A stretch of 64,000 nt of DNA, taken from NCBI RefSeq assembly GCF_039871655.1, contig NZ_JBDPLZ010000003.1, positions 1 to 64,000 of the forward strand, read 5' to 3'. Positions within the stretch are counted from its first letter, which is position 1. Each line of letters starts with the position of its first letter. This stretch comes from Actinocorallia sp039871655 (GTDB lineage Bacteria; Actinomycetota; Actinomycetes; Streptosporangiales; Streptosporangiaceae). The position numbers and the translations under genes were made by a program. Shown piece by piece: positions 1-8,112 of this stretch. Below the pieces are notes generated by a model. The model was given only the letters and a program-made list of their open reading frames with translations. It was not told the DNA's origin and did not search any database.

Positions 1-1
1 C

Positions 2-436
2 GATCTGCTGCTCGAGGTCTTCCGGCGTCGTGCGGAGGAGGGGTTGGCGCACCAGGCGCGTGCGCTGGAATCGGACCAGCCGTTGTGGGCGTTGTGGCGG
101 TTCAGCACCGATCCCGCGGGCGTCGCGCTGACCATGGCTTTCGTCGGACTGGTCGGCCGGTACGAGTCGATCCGGGCGGAGATCGCCGATTATTCCGAGC
201 GCTTCCGCGTCGCGCAGGTCGAGGCGCTGAACACGATCTTCGATCGTTATGGAATTCCGTCCGAGGAATTTCCGCCTGTGGTTTTGGTGGTTATTCTGAC
301 AAGTATTTCCCGTGTGGTCATGATGGAAGAGGCGCTCGGCTTCTCCACCGGCCACGCCGAGACCATGGAATGGGTCGAACAGCACATCCGCAAGGTCGAG
401 GGGCCCGAAGCGGCGAACGCGGCGCTGCGGACGTAG
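2..436 (+). CDS. TetR-family regulator, C-terminal part (cut by window start)
   Basis: This is the C-terminal ligand-binding part of a TetR-family repressor. The reading frame enters from the window edge, so the N-terminal helix-turn-helix is not visible. About 144 residues remain, ending RTSISRVV-type helices and a TAG stop. The protein is a close paralogue of the next gene: the DNA at 1-127 is identical to 705-831, and 168-219 is identical to 872-923, with no indel and clear divergence between these blocks. This suggests a recent tandem duplication or gene conversion. The ligand is unknown. The nearby drug exporter at 1361-2911 is a plausible target. Confidence 0.85.
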   Translation, partial: DLLLEVFRRRAEEGLAHQARALESDQPLWALWRFSTDPAGVALTMAFVGLVGRYESIRAEIADYSERFRVAQVEALNTIFDRYGIPSEEFPPVVLVVILTSISRVVMMEEALGFSTGHAETMEWVEQHIRKVEGPEAANAALRT

Positions 437-531
437 CATGCTCGAACTCTGTGGTCAGTCGCCGGAAGGCCGGCGATACGGTGTCGGGTGGCGCCGGACG
501 GCGCGGCCGGGGAGTCCTTGGAGGTCATGGC

Positions 532-1197
532 ATGGCATCGCCGCGACGGATCGGCGCGCTGGACGCGAAGAACCGTATGGTCCTGCTCGACGCGGCGGAG
601 CGGCTTCTGCTGGAGGAGGGGCACGCCGCGGTGAGTTCGCGGCGGGTGGCGGCCAAGGCCGGGCTCAAGCCGCAGTTGGTGCATTACTACTTCCGGACGA
701 TGGACGATCTGCTGCTCGAGGTCTTCCGGCGTCGTGCGGAGGAGGGGTTGGCGCACCAGGCGCGTGCGCTGGAATCGGACCAGCCGTTGTGGGCGTTGTG
801 GCGGTTCAGCACCGATCCCGCGGGCGTCGCGTTCGCGATGGCGTTCACCGGCCTGGCCCATCAGCGCGCGGCGATCCGGGCGGAGATCGCCGATTATTCC
901 GAGCGCTTCCGCGTCGCGCAGGTGGAGGCCCTGTCCGAGATCCTGGACCGTTACGAAATCCCCTCGGGCGAGCTCCCTCCCGCCGTCCTGGCCGTCCTCC
1001 TGACGAGTATCTCCCGTGTGGTCATGATGGAGGAGTCTCTCGGCTTCGCCACCGGCCACGCCGAGACCGCGGAACTCGTCGAACGGTGCATTCGCAGGCT
1101 GGAAGGCGACCCGAGGACCGAGGACACGACGTCCTGGACGTCCGGCTCCGCGGGTCCGGCCTCGTCCGTTCAGGAGGTCCACGGCCTCCGCCTTTGA
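532..1197 (+). CDS. TetR-family transcriptional regulator
   Basis: A 221-residue TetR repressor. The N-terminal HTH spans about residues 12-58 and ends in the typical LVHYYFRTMDDLL recognition-helix segment. The C-terminal two thirds form a helical ligand pocket. I chose the ATG at 532 because it precedes the HTH by a normal distance and follows the GGAGG-like sequence at about 520. It is the intact partner of the truncated copy at 2-436. The last 30 residues or so are Ser/Thr/Gly-rich and not TetR-like, which suggests that the original stop was lost in one copy. It is convergent with the MFS exporter, whose promoter has a palindromic operator candidate at 2959-2974. Confidence 0.85.
   Translation: MASPRRIGALDAKNRMVLLDAAERLLLEEGHAAVSSRRVAAKAGLKPQLVHYYFRTMDDLLLEVFRRRAEEGLAHQARALESDQPLWALWRFSTDPAGVAFAMAFTGLAHQRAAIRAEIADYSERFRVAQVEALSEILDRYEIPSGELPPAVLAVLLTSISRVVMMEESLGFATGHAETAELVERCIRRLEGDPRTEDTTSWTSGSAGPASSVQEVHGLRL
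705..923 (+). repeat. Second copy of tandem TetR duplication (mosaic identity with 1-219)
   Basis: Positions 705-831 repeat 1-127 exactly, and 872-923 repeat 168-219 exactly, at a constant offset of 704 bases. The 40 bases between these blocks differ at many positions. The pattern fits gene conversion or a duplication under patchy divergence between two in-frame paralogues. Confidence 0.9.
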
Positions 1198-1360
1198 TGT
1201 GATCCCGACCGGCGCGAACTCGGTCTTCACGAGTTCCGGCCATCTCCCCGAGGCGTCGCGGAGGAGGAGGTTCGGGTCATGGCCGCCGCGCCGTTCGGGC
1301 TCACGGTCGGCGACACCGAAGGCTGGTCTCCCTGGGCGGGGGTGGTCTGAGGCCGAAGTC

Positions 1361-2911
1361 TCAGGGCCTCTTGTCGGTCTTGGCGACGGTCGTGCGCAGT
1401 TCTTGCTCGGGCATCAGCCAGATGGCGAGCAGGGTCGCCGCGCCCGCCGTCGCGGCGAGCAGGAAGACCATGCCGGTGGCGTCGGCGTAGGCGTCGCGGA
1501 CGACGCGCAGGACCGGGTCCGGCAGGGCGGACAGGTCGAGGCTGCCCGTCCAGGCTCCCGGACCGGTGATGCCCGCCGCCGCGAGGCCCGTGTGGATCTC
1601 GTCCGAGACGCGGGCGGCCAGCACCGCGCCGAGCACCGCGACGCCGACCGTGCCGCCCAGGGAGCGGAAGAAGCCGACGACGCCGCTGGCCGCGCCGACG
1701 TCGCGGACGTCGACGGTGTTCTGCACCACGAGCACGAGGTTCTGCATCAGGGCGCCCATGCCCAGGCCCATCAGGGCCATGAAGACGCCCAGCAGCCAGA
1801 TCGGGGTCCGGTGGTCGATCGTCCCCAGCAGCACCATGCCGGTGATGAGCAGGACCGCCCCGCCGAGCAGGTAGCGCTTCCAGGCGCCCGTCTTGGTGAT
1901 CAGTTTCCCGGAGACCGTCGCGCTGATCATGTTGCCCACGATCGTCGGCAGCATCAGGAGGCCGGCGACGGTCGGCGCATGGCCGCGGGCGACCTGGAGG
2001 TACTGGCTCAGGAAGACCGTCCCGCCGAACTGCGCGATGCCGACGGCGACGCTCGCGACGACCGCCAGCAGCGTGGTGCGTTCCATGATGATCCGCGGAG
2101 GCACCACGGGTTCGGCGTGACGCCTCTCCACGAGCACCGCGAGGCCGAGCGCCGCCAGCGTCCCGGCCAGGAACAGCGCGGAGGCGCCCGAGACCCAGGC
2201 GAAGTCCTTGCCCGCGAACGACACCCACACCAGCGGCAGGCTCGCCGCGACCGAGATGGACAGCGCGCCCCACCAGTCGATGCGCACCTCGCGGCGCAGC
2301 GGCTCCAAGCGCAGGAAACGCTGGATCAGCAGGAGGCCGGCGATCGCGAACGGCACCGTGGCGAAGAAACACCAGCGCCAGCCGGCGGTGTCCACCAGCA
2401 GGCCGCCGATCAGCGGTCCGGAGACCGTCGCCACCGCCATGGCCGAGGCCATGTAGCCGCTGTAGCGGCCGCGCTCGCGCGGGGCGATGATCGTGCCCAT
2501 GACGGCCTGGGTCAGGGCCACCAGCCCGCCGACGCCCAGCCCCTGCAGCGCGCGGGCCGCCAGCAGTTCGGGAACGTTCCGGGCGAACCCCGCCCAGAGC
2601 GAGCCGAGCAGGAACACGACGCCGGTCAGCTGCAGCAGGCGCTTCTTGTCGAAGAGGTCGGCCAGTTTGGACCACAGGGGGCTGGAGACGGTCATCGCCA
2701 GCAGCGTCGCCGTGAACACCCAGGTGTAGGCGCGCTGAGAGCCGTCGAGGGCGCCGATGATGGTCGGCAGCGCCGTGCTCACGATGGTCGAGCTGATCAT
2801 CGCCACGAAGAGCATCGACACCAGGCCCGCCAGCACCTCGAGGATCTGGCGGTGGGTCATGGGCTGCGGCGACGGCGCCGGGGGCTGCGCCGTCTCGGAG
2901 GTCTGGGGCAC
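1361..2911 (-). CDS. MFS drug exporter, DHA2 (14-TM, EmrB/QacA) family
   Basis: A 516-residue proton-coupled multidrug exporter of the DHA2 branch of the major facilitator superfamily. Fourteen hydrophobic segments are readable. The N-terminal TM1 region contains TIVSTALPTI, typical of EmrB/QacA, followed by the motif-A loop with LADLFDKKR. Motif C-like GPLIGGLL lies in TM5. The GTG start at 2911 has an AAGGA ribosome site seven bases upstream. The gene is convergent with the TetR pair. A 16-base near-palindrome (2959-2974) lies 48-63 bases upstream of the start and is a likely repressor site. The substrate cannot be deduced. Confidence 0.9.
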   Translation of the reverse strand: MPQTSETAQPPAPSPQPMTHRQILEVLAGLVSMLFVAMISSTIVSTALPTIIGALDGSQRAYTWVFTATLLAMTVSSPLWSKLADLFDKKRLLQLTGVVFLLGSLWAGFARNVPELLAARALQGLGVGGLVALTQAVMGTIIAPRERGRYSGYMASAMAVATVSGPLIGGLLVDTAGWRWCFFATVPFAIAGLLLIQRFLRLEPLRREVRIDWWGALSISVAASLPLVWVSFAGKDFAWVSGASALFLAGTLAALGLAVLVERRHAEPVVPPRIIMERTTLLAVVASVAVGIAQFGGTVFLSQYLQVARGHAPTVAGLLMLPTIVGNMISATVSGKLITKTGAWKRYLLGGAVLLITGMVLLGTIDHRTPIWLLGVFMALMGLGMGALMQNLVLVVQNTVDVRDVGAASGVVGFFRSLGGTVGVAVLGAVLAARVSDEIHTGLAAAGITGPGAWTGSLDLSALPDPVLRVVRDAYADATGMVFLLAATAGAATLLAIWLMPEQELRTTVAKTDKRP

Positions 2912-2958
2912 GCGGGGTCCTTCGTCGCTGGTGCGCGCACACGGCGGCGAAAGCCTGG

Positions 2959-2974
2959 GTTAACGCGCGTTCAC
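2959..2974. promoter_or_regulatory. Palindromic operator candidate upstream of MFS exporter
   Basis: GTTAACGCGCGTTCAC has a perfect ten-base core, AACGCGCGTT. The outer GT/AC bases also pair, and one pair is mismatched. It lies just upstream of the exporter start in the promoter zone and resembles TetR-type sites. The binding protein is inferred; the two TetR genes at 2-1197 are candidates. Confidence 0.45.
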
Positions 2975-3044
2975 CACGATAGCGACCGCGCCGGGACCGC
3001 CTCTCGGCCGGGGCGGCCCGGTGCCGGACGCCGGCGCCCGGCCG

Positions 3045-4202
3045 TCAGAACGGCAGTTCGCCCCTGGTGACGAGCTGCCGCGCGATCACGTTCCGCTGGA
3101 TCTCGTTGGTGCCCTCACCGACGATCATCAGCGGGGCGTCACGGAAGTAGCGCTCCACGTCGAACTCGGTGGAGTAGCCGTAACCGCCGTGGATCCGCAC
3201 CGCGTTGAGTGCGATCTCCATGGCGGTCTCGGAGGCGAACAGCTTGGCCATGCCGGCCTCCATGTCGCACCGCTGCCCGGCGTCGTAGCGCTCGGCGGCC
3301 AGCAGCACGAGCTGGCGGGCCGCGGTGAGCTTGGTGACCATGTCGGCGAGGTAGTTGCCGATCGACTGGTGCTGCCAGATGGGCTTGCCGAAGCTCTCCC
3401 GCTCCTGCGCGTAGCGCAGGGAGTCCTCCAGCGCGGCACGTCCCACTCCCAGGGCGCGCGAGGCGACCTGGATCCGCCCGATCTCCAGCCCCTTCATCAT
3501 CTGCGCGAACCCGCGCCCCTCCACTCCGCCGAGCACCGCGCCGGCCGGCACCCGGTGGTCCTGGAAGGACAGCTCGCACGACTCGACGCCCTTGTAGCCG
3601 AGCTTCGGCAGATCGCGGGAGACGGTCAGGCCCGGCCCGTGCTCGACGAGCAGCACGCTGATGCCCTTGTGCGCAGGGCTCGCCTCGGGATCGGTCTTGC
3701 ACAGCAGGGCGATGAGCCGGGAGCGGCGGGCGTTGCTGATCCAGATCTTGGTCCCGTCGATCACGTACTCGTCGCCGTCGCGGCGGGCGCGGGTCGTCAT
3801 CGCCTGCAGGTCCGAGCCGCCGCCCGGCTCCGTCAGGGCCATCGTGGCCCTGATCTCGCCGGTCGCCATCTTCGGCAGGTAACGCCGCTTCTGCTCCTCG
3901 GTCCCGAAGTCGAGGATCAGTTTGCACACGACGGTGTGGCCGCCCATGGCGCCCGCCAGGCTCATCCAGCCGCGGGCGAGCTGCTCGGTGACCTGCACGT
4001 AGCAGGCGGTGGAGACCGCGGCCTCCCCGTAGGGCTCGGGAATCGCCAGACCGAAGACGCCGAGGCGCTTCATCTCCTCGATGAAGCGCTCGGGGTATTC
4101 GTCGGCGTGCTCCATGCCGTTCACGACGGGCCGCACGTCACGGTCGACGAAGTCACGAACGGTGTCGACGATGCTCTGCTCTTCTTCGCTCAGCCGTGCC
4201 AT
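3045..4202 (-). CDS. Acyl-CoA dehydrogenase
   Basis: A 385-residue FAD-dependent acyl-CoA dehydrogenase that introduces a trans-2 double bond into an acyl-CoA. The N-terminal helical domain is followed by the FAD/substrate segment ALTEPGGGSD at about residue 131 and KIWISNA at about 155. The C-terminal EGTNEIQR segment places the catalytic glutamate at about E363. Length and order are those of the short- to medium-chain family. The ATG at 4202 has a CTGGAG site. It begins 52 bases after the siderophore importer ATPase on the same strand, so it may be co-transcribed with iron uptake. That pairing is unusual, because the enzyme itself uses FAD, not iron. Confidence 0.93.
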   Translation of the reverse strand: MARLSEEEQSIVDTVRDFVDRDVRPVVNGMEHADEYPERFIEEMKRLGVFGLAIPEPYGEAAVSTACYVQVTEQLARGWMSLAGAMGGHTVVCKLILDFGTEEQKRRYLPKMATGEIRATMALTEPGGGSDLQAMTTRARRDGDEYVIDGTKIWISNARRSRLIALLCKTDPEASPAHKGISVLLVEHGPGLTVSRDLPKLGYKGVESCELSFQDHRVPAGAVLGGVEGRGFAQMMKGLEIGRIQVASRALGVGRAALEDSLRYAQERESFGKPIWQHQSIGNYLADMVTKLTAARQLVLLAAERYDAGQRCDMEAGMAKLFASETAMEIALNAVRIHGGYGYSTEFDVERYFRDAPLMIVGEGTNEIQRNVIARQLVTRGELPF

Positions 4203-4254
4203 GTGGTCTCCAGAGGGGGGCGGGTGCGGTCGATACCGTACGGGGTCTCGGCGG

Positions 4255-5013
4255 TCAGGTGAAGTAGACGCCGATGCGGCTGCCGCCCAGGTCGTGGACG
4301 TCGATGTCCAGGTCGTAGACGGGGTTGAGGACCTCCGGGGTCATCATCTCCGCGGTCTCGCCCTGGGCGGCCACCGTGCCGTTCTTCATGGCGACGATGG
4401 TGTCGGAGTGGCAGGAGGCGAAGTTGATGTCGTGGACGACGAGGACGACGGTCTTGCCGTAGTCGTCGGCCATGCGGCGGAGGCGGCGCATCATCTGGAC
4501 CGAGTGGCGCATGTCCAGGTTGTTCAGCGGCTCGTCGAGGAGGACGTAGTCGGTGTCCTGGCACAGGACCATGGCGACGTAGGCGCGCTGCCGCTGGCCG
4601 CCCGACAGCTGGTCCAGGTGGCGGTCGGCCAGGTCGCCCAATTCGAAGTAGTCGATGGCCTCCTCGACGAGTTCCAGGTCGCCCGCGGTGAGCCTGCCGC
4701 CCGAGTGGGGGAAGCGGCCGAAGGCGACGAGTTCCCGGACGGTCAGCCGGACCGGCATGTGGTTGTCCTGACGGAGCACGGCCAGCCGTCTGGCGAGCAC
4801 CTCGCCGGGGGTGGAGGCGACGTCCAGCCCGTCCACGGTGACGGTGCCGCCGTCAGCAGGGGAGAGGCGGCTGATGACGGACAGCAGTGTCGACTTGCCC
4901 GCGCCGTTGGGGCCGATGATGGAGGTCACGCCCCCGGGGGCGATGGTCAGCGACACCTCGTCGAGGACGGTGGTCCCGTCGTAGCGCTTGGTGACGTCCT
5001 TGATCTCGATCAT
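4255..5013 (-). CDS. Ferric-siderophore ABC transporter, ATP-binding protein
   Basis: A 252-residue ATPase that energises ferric-siderophore import at the membrane. The Walker A GPNGAGKST, the ABC signature LSGGQRQRA, the Walker B YVLLDEPLNNLD and the switch histidine in VVHDINFA are all present. The family is FepC/FecE/YclP-like. The ATG at 5013 overlaps the stop of the upstream permease by four bases (ATGA), which sets the start and shows translational coupling. It is the last gene of the SBP-permease-permease-ATPase operon, downstream of the IdeR-type box at 7958-7976. Confidence 0.93.
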   Translation of the reverse strand: MIEIKDVTKRYDGTTVLDEVSLTIAPGGVTSIIGPNGAGKSTLLSVISRLSPADGGTVTVDGLDVASTPGEVLARRLAVLRQDNHMPVRLTVRELVAFGRFPHSGGRLTAGDLELVEEAIDYFELGDLADRHLDQLSGGQRQRAYVAMVLCQDTDYVLLDEPLNNLDMRHSVQMMRRLRRMADDYGKTVVLVVHDINFASCHSDTIVAMKNGTVAAQGETAEMMTPEVLNPVYDLDIDVHDLGGSRIGVYFT

Positions 5014-5990
5014 CGTCGGGACTCCCGGATGAGCAGGGCGATGAAGTAGGCACCGCCGATGAAGTTGATGATCACGCTGAGGGCGGTGTTCATGGTGAAG
5101 ACCCGCTCCAGCAGCGCTTGGCCGCCGGCCAGCACGGCCACCGAGAGCAGCACCGCGGCCGGAACCAGGGTGCCGTGGCGGAAGGCGCCGGTGAGCTGCC
5201 TGGCGAGGTTGGCGACCAGCAGCCCGAGGAAGGTCAGCGGGCCGACCAGCGCGGTGGACACCGACACCTGCACCGCGATGACGACCAGGGTCTGGTTGAC
5301 CACCGAGGCGTGGTCCACGCCGAGGTTGAGGGCGTAGTCGCGGCCGAGCGCCACCACGTCCAGCCGCCTCGACAGCCGGGCCGTCCACGCGAGCGTCGCG
5401 GCGACGAGCAGGGCGGACAGGGCGAGCAGGCTCTCGTCCACCTGGTTGAAGCTGGCGAACAGGCTGTCCTGCAGCACCACGAAGTCGTTCGGGTTGATCA
5501 GCCGGGCGGCCAGCGACGACAGGCTGCCGAACAGGGTGCCCAGGACGACGCCGGCGAGGACCAGGACGAACAGGTCCTTGCCGGTGCGGCCGAACAGCCA
5601 TCGGTAGAGCGCTCCGGCGAAGACCACCATGACGCCCACCTGGCCGGCGAACAGCAGCCTGGGATCGGTCGTGGTGAGCACCAGTGAGCCGAAGAAGAAC
5701 ACGATGAGGGTCTGGACCAGCACGAAGAGCTGCTCGAAGCCCATGATCGCGGGCGTCAGTATGCGGTTGCCGGTGACGGTCTGGAACAGCACGCTGGAGC
5801 AGGCGACCCCGGCCCCGACCACGACCATCGTGGCGATCTTGCGGAACCGGACGCCCAAGGCGTACTCCCAGTCGCCGACGAGCCCGACGAAGCAGAACGC
5901 GGCGGCCGCGGCGACGGCGAGCAGCGCCAGCAGGAGGAGGGCGCGGTGCTCGCGGCGCGAGGCCACGGGGGTGCGGACGGCCGTCTTCAT
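5010..5990 (-). CDS. Iron-siderophore ABC permease (FecCD family), second subunit
   Basis: A 326-residue integral membrane permease of the FecCD/BtuC family with eight to ten hydrophobic segments. It pairs with the next permease to form the heterodimeric channel for a ferric siderophore. TGNRILTP in the third segment and the VGPLTFLGLLV region near residue 245 are typical; the latter contacts the ATPase. The ATG at 5990 overlaps the preceding permease stop by four bases. The best family analogy is YclN/YclO or CeuB/CeuC of catecholate uptake systems, judged from the sequence type of the binding protein and the order of genes; the actual siderophore is unknown. Confidence 0.9.
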   Translation of the reverse strand: MKTAVRTPVASRREHRALLLLALLAVAAAAAFCFVGLVGDWEYALGVRFRKIATMVVVGAGVACSSVLFQTVTGNRILTPAIMGFEQLFVLVQTLIVFFFGSLVLTTTDPRLLFAGQVGVMVVFAGALYRWLFGRTGKDLFVLVLAGVVLGTLFGSLSSLAARLINPNDFVVLQDSLFASFNQVDESLLALSALLVAATLAWTARLSRRLDVVALGRDYALNLGVDHASVVNQTLVVIAVQVSVSTALVGPLTFLGLLVANLARQLTGAFRHGTLVPAAVLLSVAVLAGGQALLERVFTMNTALSVIINFIGGAYFIALLIRESRR

Positions 5991-6982
5991 CGCAGCCCCA
6001 TTCGCCTGCCGCCGCGCAGCAGCAGCGTGAGGAAGAGGACGCTGCCGATGACGCCGACGACGGTGGAGACGGGGATCTCGTAGGGGAACCGGACGAGCCG
6101 GCCCACGACGTCGCACAGCAGCACGAACGAGGCTCCGGCGAGAGCGGTCACGGGCAGCGCGTGGCGCAGGTTGTCGCCGAGCGCCAGGGTGACGAGGTTC
6201 GGCACGATGAGGCTGACGAACGGGATCTCGCCGACCGTGGACACGACGACGGCGGTGATGACCGCGGTGAGCACCAGGCCGGTGTTGACGACCCGGTCGT
6301 AGCGCACGCCCAGGTTGACGGCGAAGCTGCGGCCCATGCCGACGACGGTGAAGCGGTCGGCGTACAGGTAGCCGAGCAGGGTCACCGCGCCGGCGATCCA
6401 CAGCAGTTCGTAGCGTCCGCGCAGCACGCCGGAGAAGTCTCCCGAGGTCCACGCGCCGAGGGTCTGCAGCAGGTCGTACCGGTAGGCGAGGAACGTGGTG
6501 GCCGATCCGATGACCGCGCCGAACATGAGGCCGACCAACGGCACCAGGACCATGTCGTGGAAGGTCAGCCGGCGCAGGACCCACATGAAGAAGAACGTGC
6601 CGATCAGGGCGAAGACGACGGCCACCGACATCTTGACGAAGAGGGCCTGGCCGCCGGCGAGCAGCGTGGCCACCAGCACCCCGAAGGAGGCGGACTCGTT
6701 GGTGCCGGCCGTGGACGGGGTGACGAAGCGGTTGCCGGTGATGTGCATCATGATCAGCCCGGCGACGCTCATGGCGGTGCCGGCGAGCAGGACGGCGAGC
6801 AGGCGGGGCAGCCGGGACTCCACGAGGACGCGCAGGTCCTCGGGCCGTCCGTCGAGCAGTCCGGCGGGGGTGAGGCCGCTGACTCCGACGAACAAGGACC
6901 CGACGGCCAGGACGGCGAGCAGTGCCGTCCCGGCCATCAGGTGCCGGGTCCTCAGCCGCCCGGAGGCGGGTGAGCGGGTCAT
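5987..6982 (-). CDS. Iron-siderophore ABC permease (FecCD family), first subunit
   Basis: A 331-residue polytopic membrane protein and partner of the 5010-5990 permease. The motif SRLPRLLAVLLAGTAMSVAG near residue 55 is the classic FecCD entry motif, followed by TGNRFVTPSTAG. The coupling loop VGEIPFVSLIVPN lies near residue 250. The ATG at 6982 shares one base with the TGA of the binding-protein gene (TGATG), so translation is coupled. There is no sign of truncation. Confidence 0.92.
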   Translation of the reverse strand: MTRSPASGRLRTRHLMAGTALLAVLAVGSLFVGVSGLTPAGLLDGRPEDLRVLVESRLPRLLAVLLAGTAMSVAGLIMMHITGNRFVTPSTAGTNESASFGVLVATLLAGGQALFVKMSVAVVFALIGTFFFMWVLRRLTFHDMVLVPLVGLMFGAVIGSATTFLAYRYDLLQTLGAWTSGDFSGVLRGRYELLWIAGAVTLLGYLYADRFTVVGMGRSFAVNLGVRYDRVVNTGLVLTAVITAVVVSTVGEIPFVSLIVPNLVTLALGDNLRHALPVTALAGASFVLLCDVVGRLVRFPYEIPVSTVVGVIGSVLFLTLLLRGGRRMGLR

Positions 6983-7929
6983 CAGGACAGGCTGTCCCCG
7001 ATGGTCTTCACCATCGACTCGACCGAGCTGAGCGCGGCGGGGGCGATGTACCAGGAGAAGCCGTCGAGGTAGACGATCTTGTTGCTCCGGGCGGCCTTGG
7101 TCTGCTCGACCAGCGCGTTGTCGAGCACCTGCGCGGCGGCCTGGCCGTCCTGGCCGATCGCGGCGTCGCGGTCGACGACGTAGAGCAGGTCGGGGTCGGT
7201 CTCGGCGATGAACTCGTGGGAGACGGCGTTGCCGTGGGTGTCGGTCTTCAGGCCGGTGGCGGCGGGCTTCACGCCCAGGGCGTCGTGGACGAAGCCGAAC
7301 CGGCCGCCGGGGCCGTGGGCGCTGATCTTGCCGCCGGTGGTGAGCACGACGAGGCCGGTGCGGTCGCCCGCCTTCTCCTTGACTCCGGCGATGGACTGCT
7401 CGAGGGCGTCGAGGCGCCGGCGGACCTCGGTCTCCTTGCCGAGGATCCGGCCGACGGCCTCGGTGCGGGCGCGGAAGCTCTTGAGGAAGTCGGCCTGATC
7501 CACGGTCAGGTCGACGGTGGGGGCGATCTTCGCGAGTTCGTCGTAGGCGGCCGAGGAGCGGCCCGCCACCACGATCAGGTCGGGGTCGAGAGAGTTGACC
7601 TTCTCGTAGTCGGGCTCGAACAGCGAACCGACCTTGGTGTAGCCGTCACCGGCGTACTCGGCGAGGTTCTCCGGGAGGTTCTCGATCTGGGGTACGCCCA
7701 CGACCTTGGCGCCGAACTCGTCCATGGTGGACAGGAATCCGACGTCGAAGACGACGAGCTTCTGCGGCAGGCCGGGGATGGTGGTGCTGCCCTTGGCGTG
7801 CTCGATGGTCACGCTGCCGGAGCCTTCGGCCGAGGAGTCGGCGTCGGTGCTTCCGCACGCGGACGGCAGAAGGAGGAAGGGCAGGAGGAGCAGGCCGAGC
7901 AGACGGGCCGCGGGGGAGCGGTGACTCAT
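6982..7929 (-). CDS. Ferric-siderophore-binding lipoprotein
   Basis: A 315-residue helical-backbone substrate-binding lipoprotein that captures a ferric siderophore outside the cell. A signal peptide ends in the lipobox LLPSAC with the lipidated cysteine at C25, followed by a Gly/Ser linker. The mature part has the two-lobed pattern (KLVVFDVGFL, DPDLIVVAGRSS, DLLYVVDRD) of the YclQ/CeuE/FatB type. It is the first gene of the importer operon. The ATG at 7929 has an AGAGG site, and a near-perfect DtxR/IdeR box lies 29-47 bases upstream, so expression should rise under iron limitation. Confidence 0.92.
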   Translation of the reverse strand: MSHRSPAARLLGLLLLPFLLLPSACGSTDADSSAEGSGSVTIEHAKGSTTIPGLPQKLVVFDVGFLSTMDEFGAKVVGVPQIENLPENLAEYAGDGYTKVGSLFEPDYEKVNSLDPDLIVVAGRSSAAYDELAKIAPTVDLTVDQADFLKSFRARTEAVGRILGKETEVRRRLDALEQSIAGVKEKAGDRTGLVVLTTGGKISAHGPGGRFGFVHDALGVKPAATGLKTDTHGNAVSHEFIAETDPDLLYVVDRDAAIGQDGQAAAQVLDNALVEQTKAARSNKIVYLDGFSWYIAPAALSSVESMVKTIGDSLS

Positions 7930-7957
7930 GGGAACCTCTCACAGGAACGATCCAAAC

Positions 7958-7976
7958 TTTGGTTAGCCTAACCTAA
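7958..7976. promoter_or_regulatory. DtxR/IdeR iron box
   Basis: The 19-base palindrome TTTGGTTAGCCTAACCTAA matches the known IdeR/DtxR consensus TTAGGTTAGSCTAACCTAA at all but one position. It lies directly upstream of the siderophore-binding lipoprotein on the minus strand, where iron-loaded IdeR would block transcription. Confidence 0.88.
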
Positions 7977-8086
7977 CTATGCATAGACATACGACACCAG
8001 TCAGGTTCATACGGTTCATGTAGTGACAAATCGCATGCCGTGGCGCCCCGGTGCGCCAGGCTCGGAAAACTGGCTCTTGACGTATC

Positions 8087-8102
8087 AAATGAACACTCGT
8101 TT
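8087..8102. promoter_or_regulatory. Candidate TetR operator upstream of the 8113 regulator
   Basis: AAATGAACACTCGTTT has matching outer arms (AAAYGA and TCRTTT) and lies 11 bases before the preferred start of the TetR gene. It would suit autoregulation of the regulator-ferredoxin-P450 operon. It also argues for the start at 8113 rather than for in-frame starts inside or before the site (8023, 8089). Confidence 0.4.
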
Positions 8103-8112
8103 AATTTCGCCC

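Noticed and set aside
1199..3070. 623-codon plus-strand open frame opposite the MFS exporter
   Set aside because: Its protein is Arg/Gln/Asp/Gly-rich low-complexity sequence, typical of antisense frames in high-GC DNA. The minus strand encodes a clear transporter.
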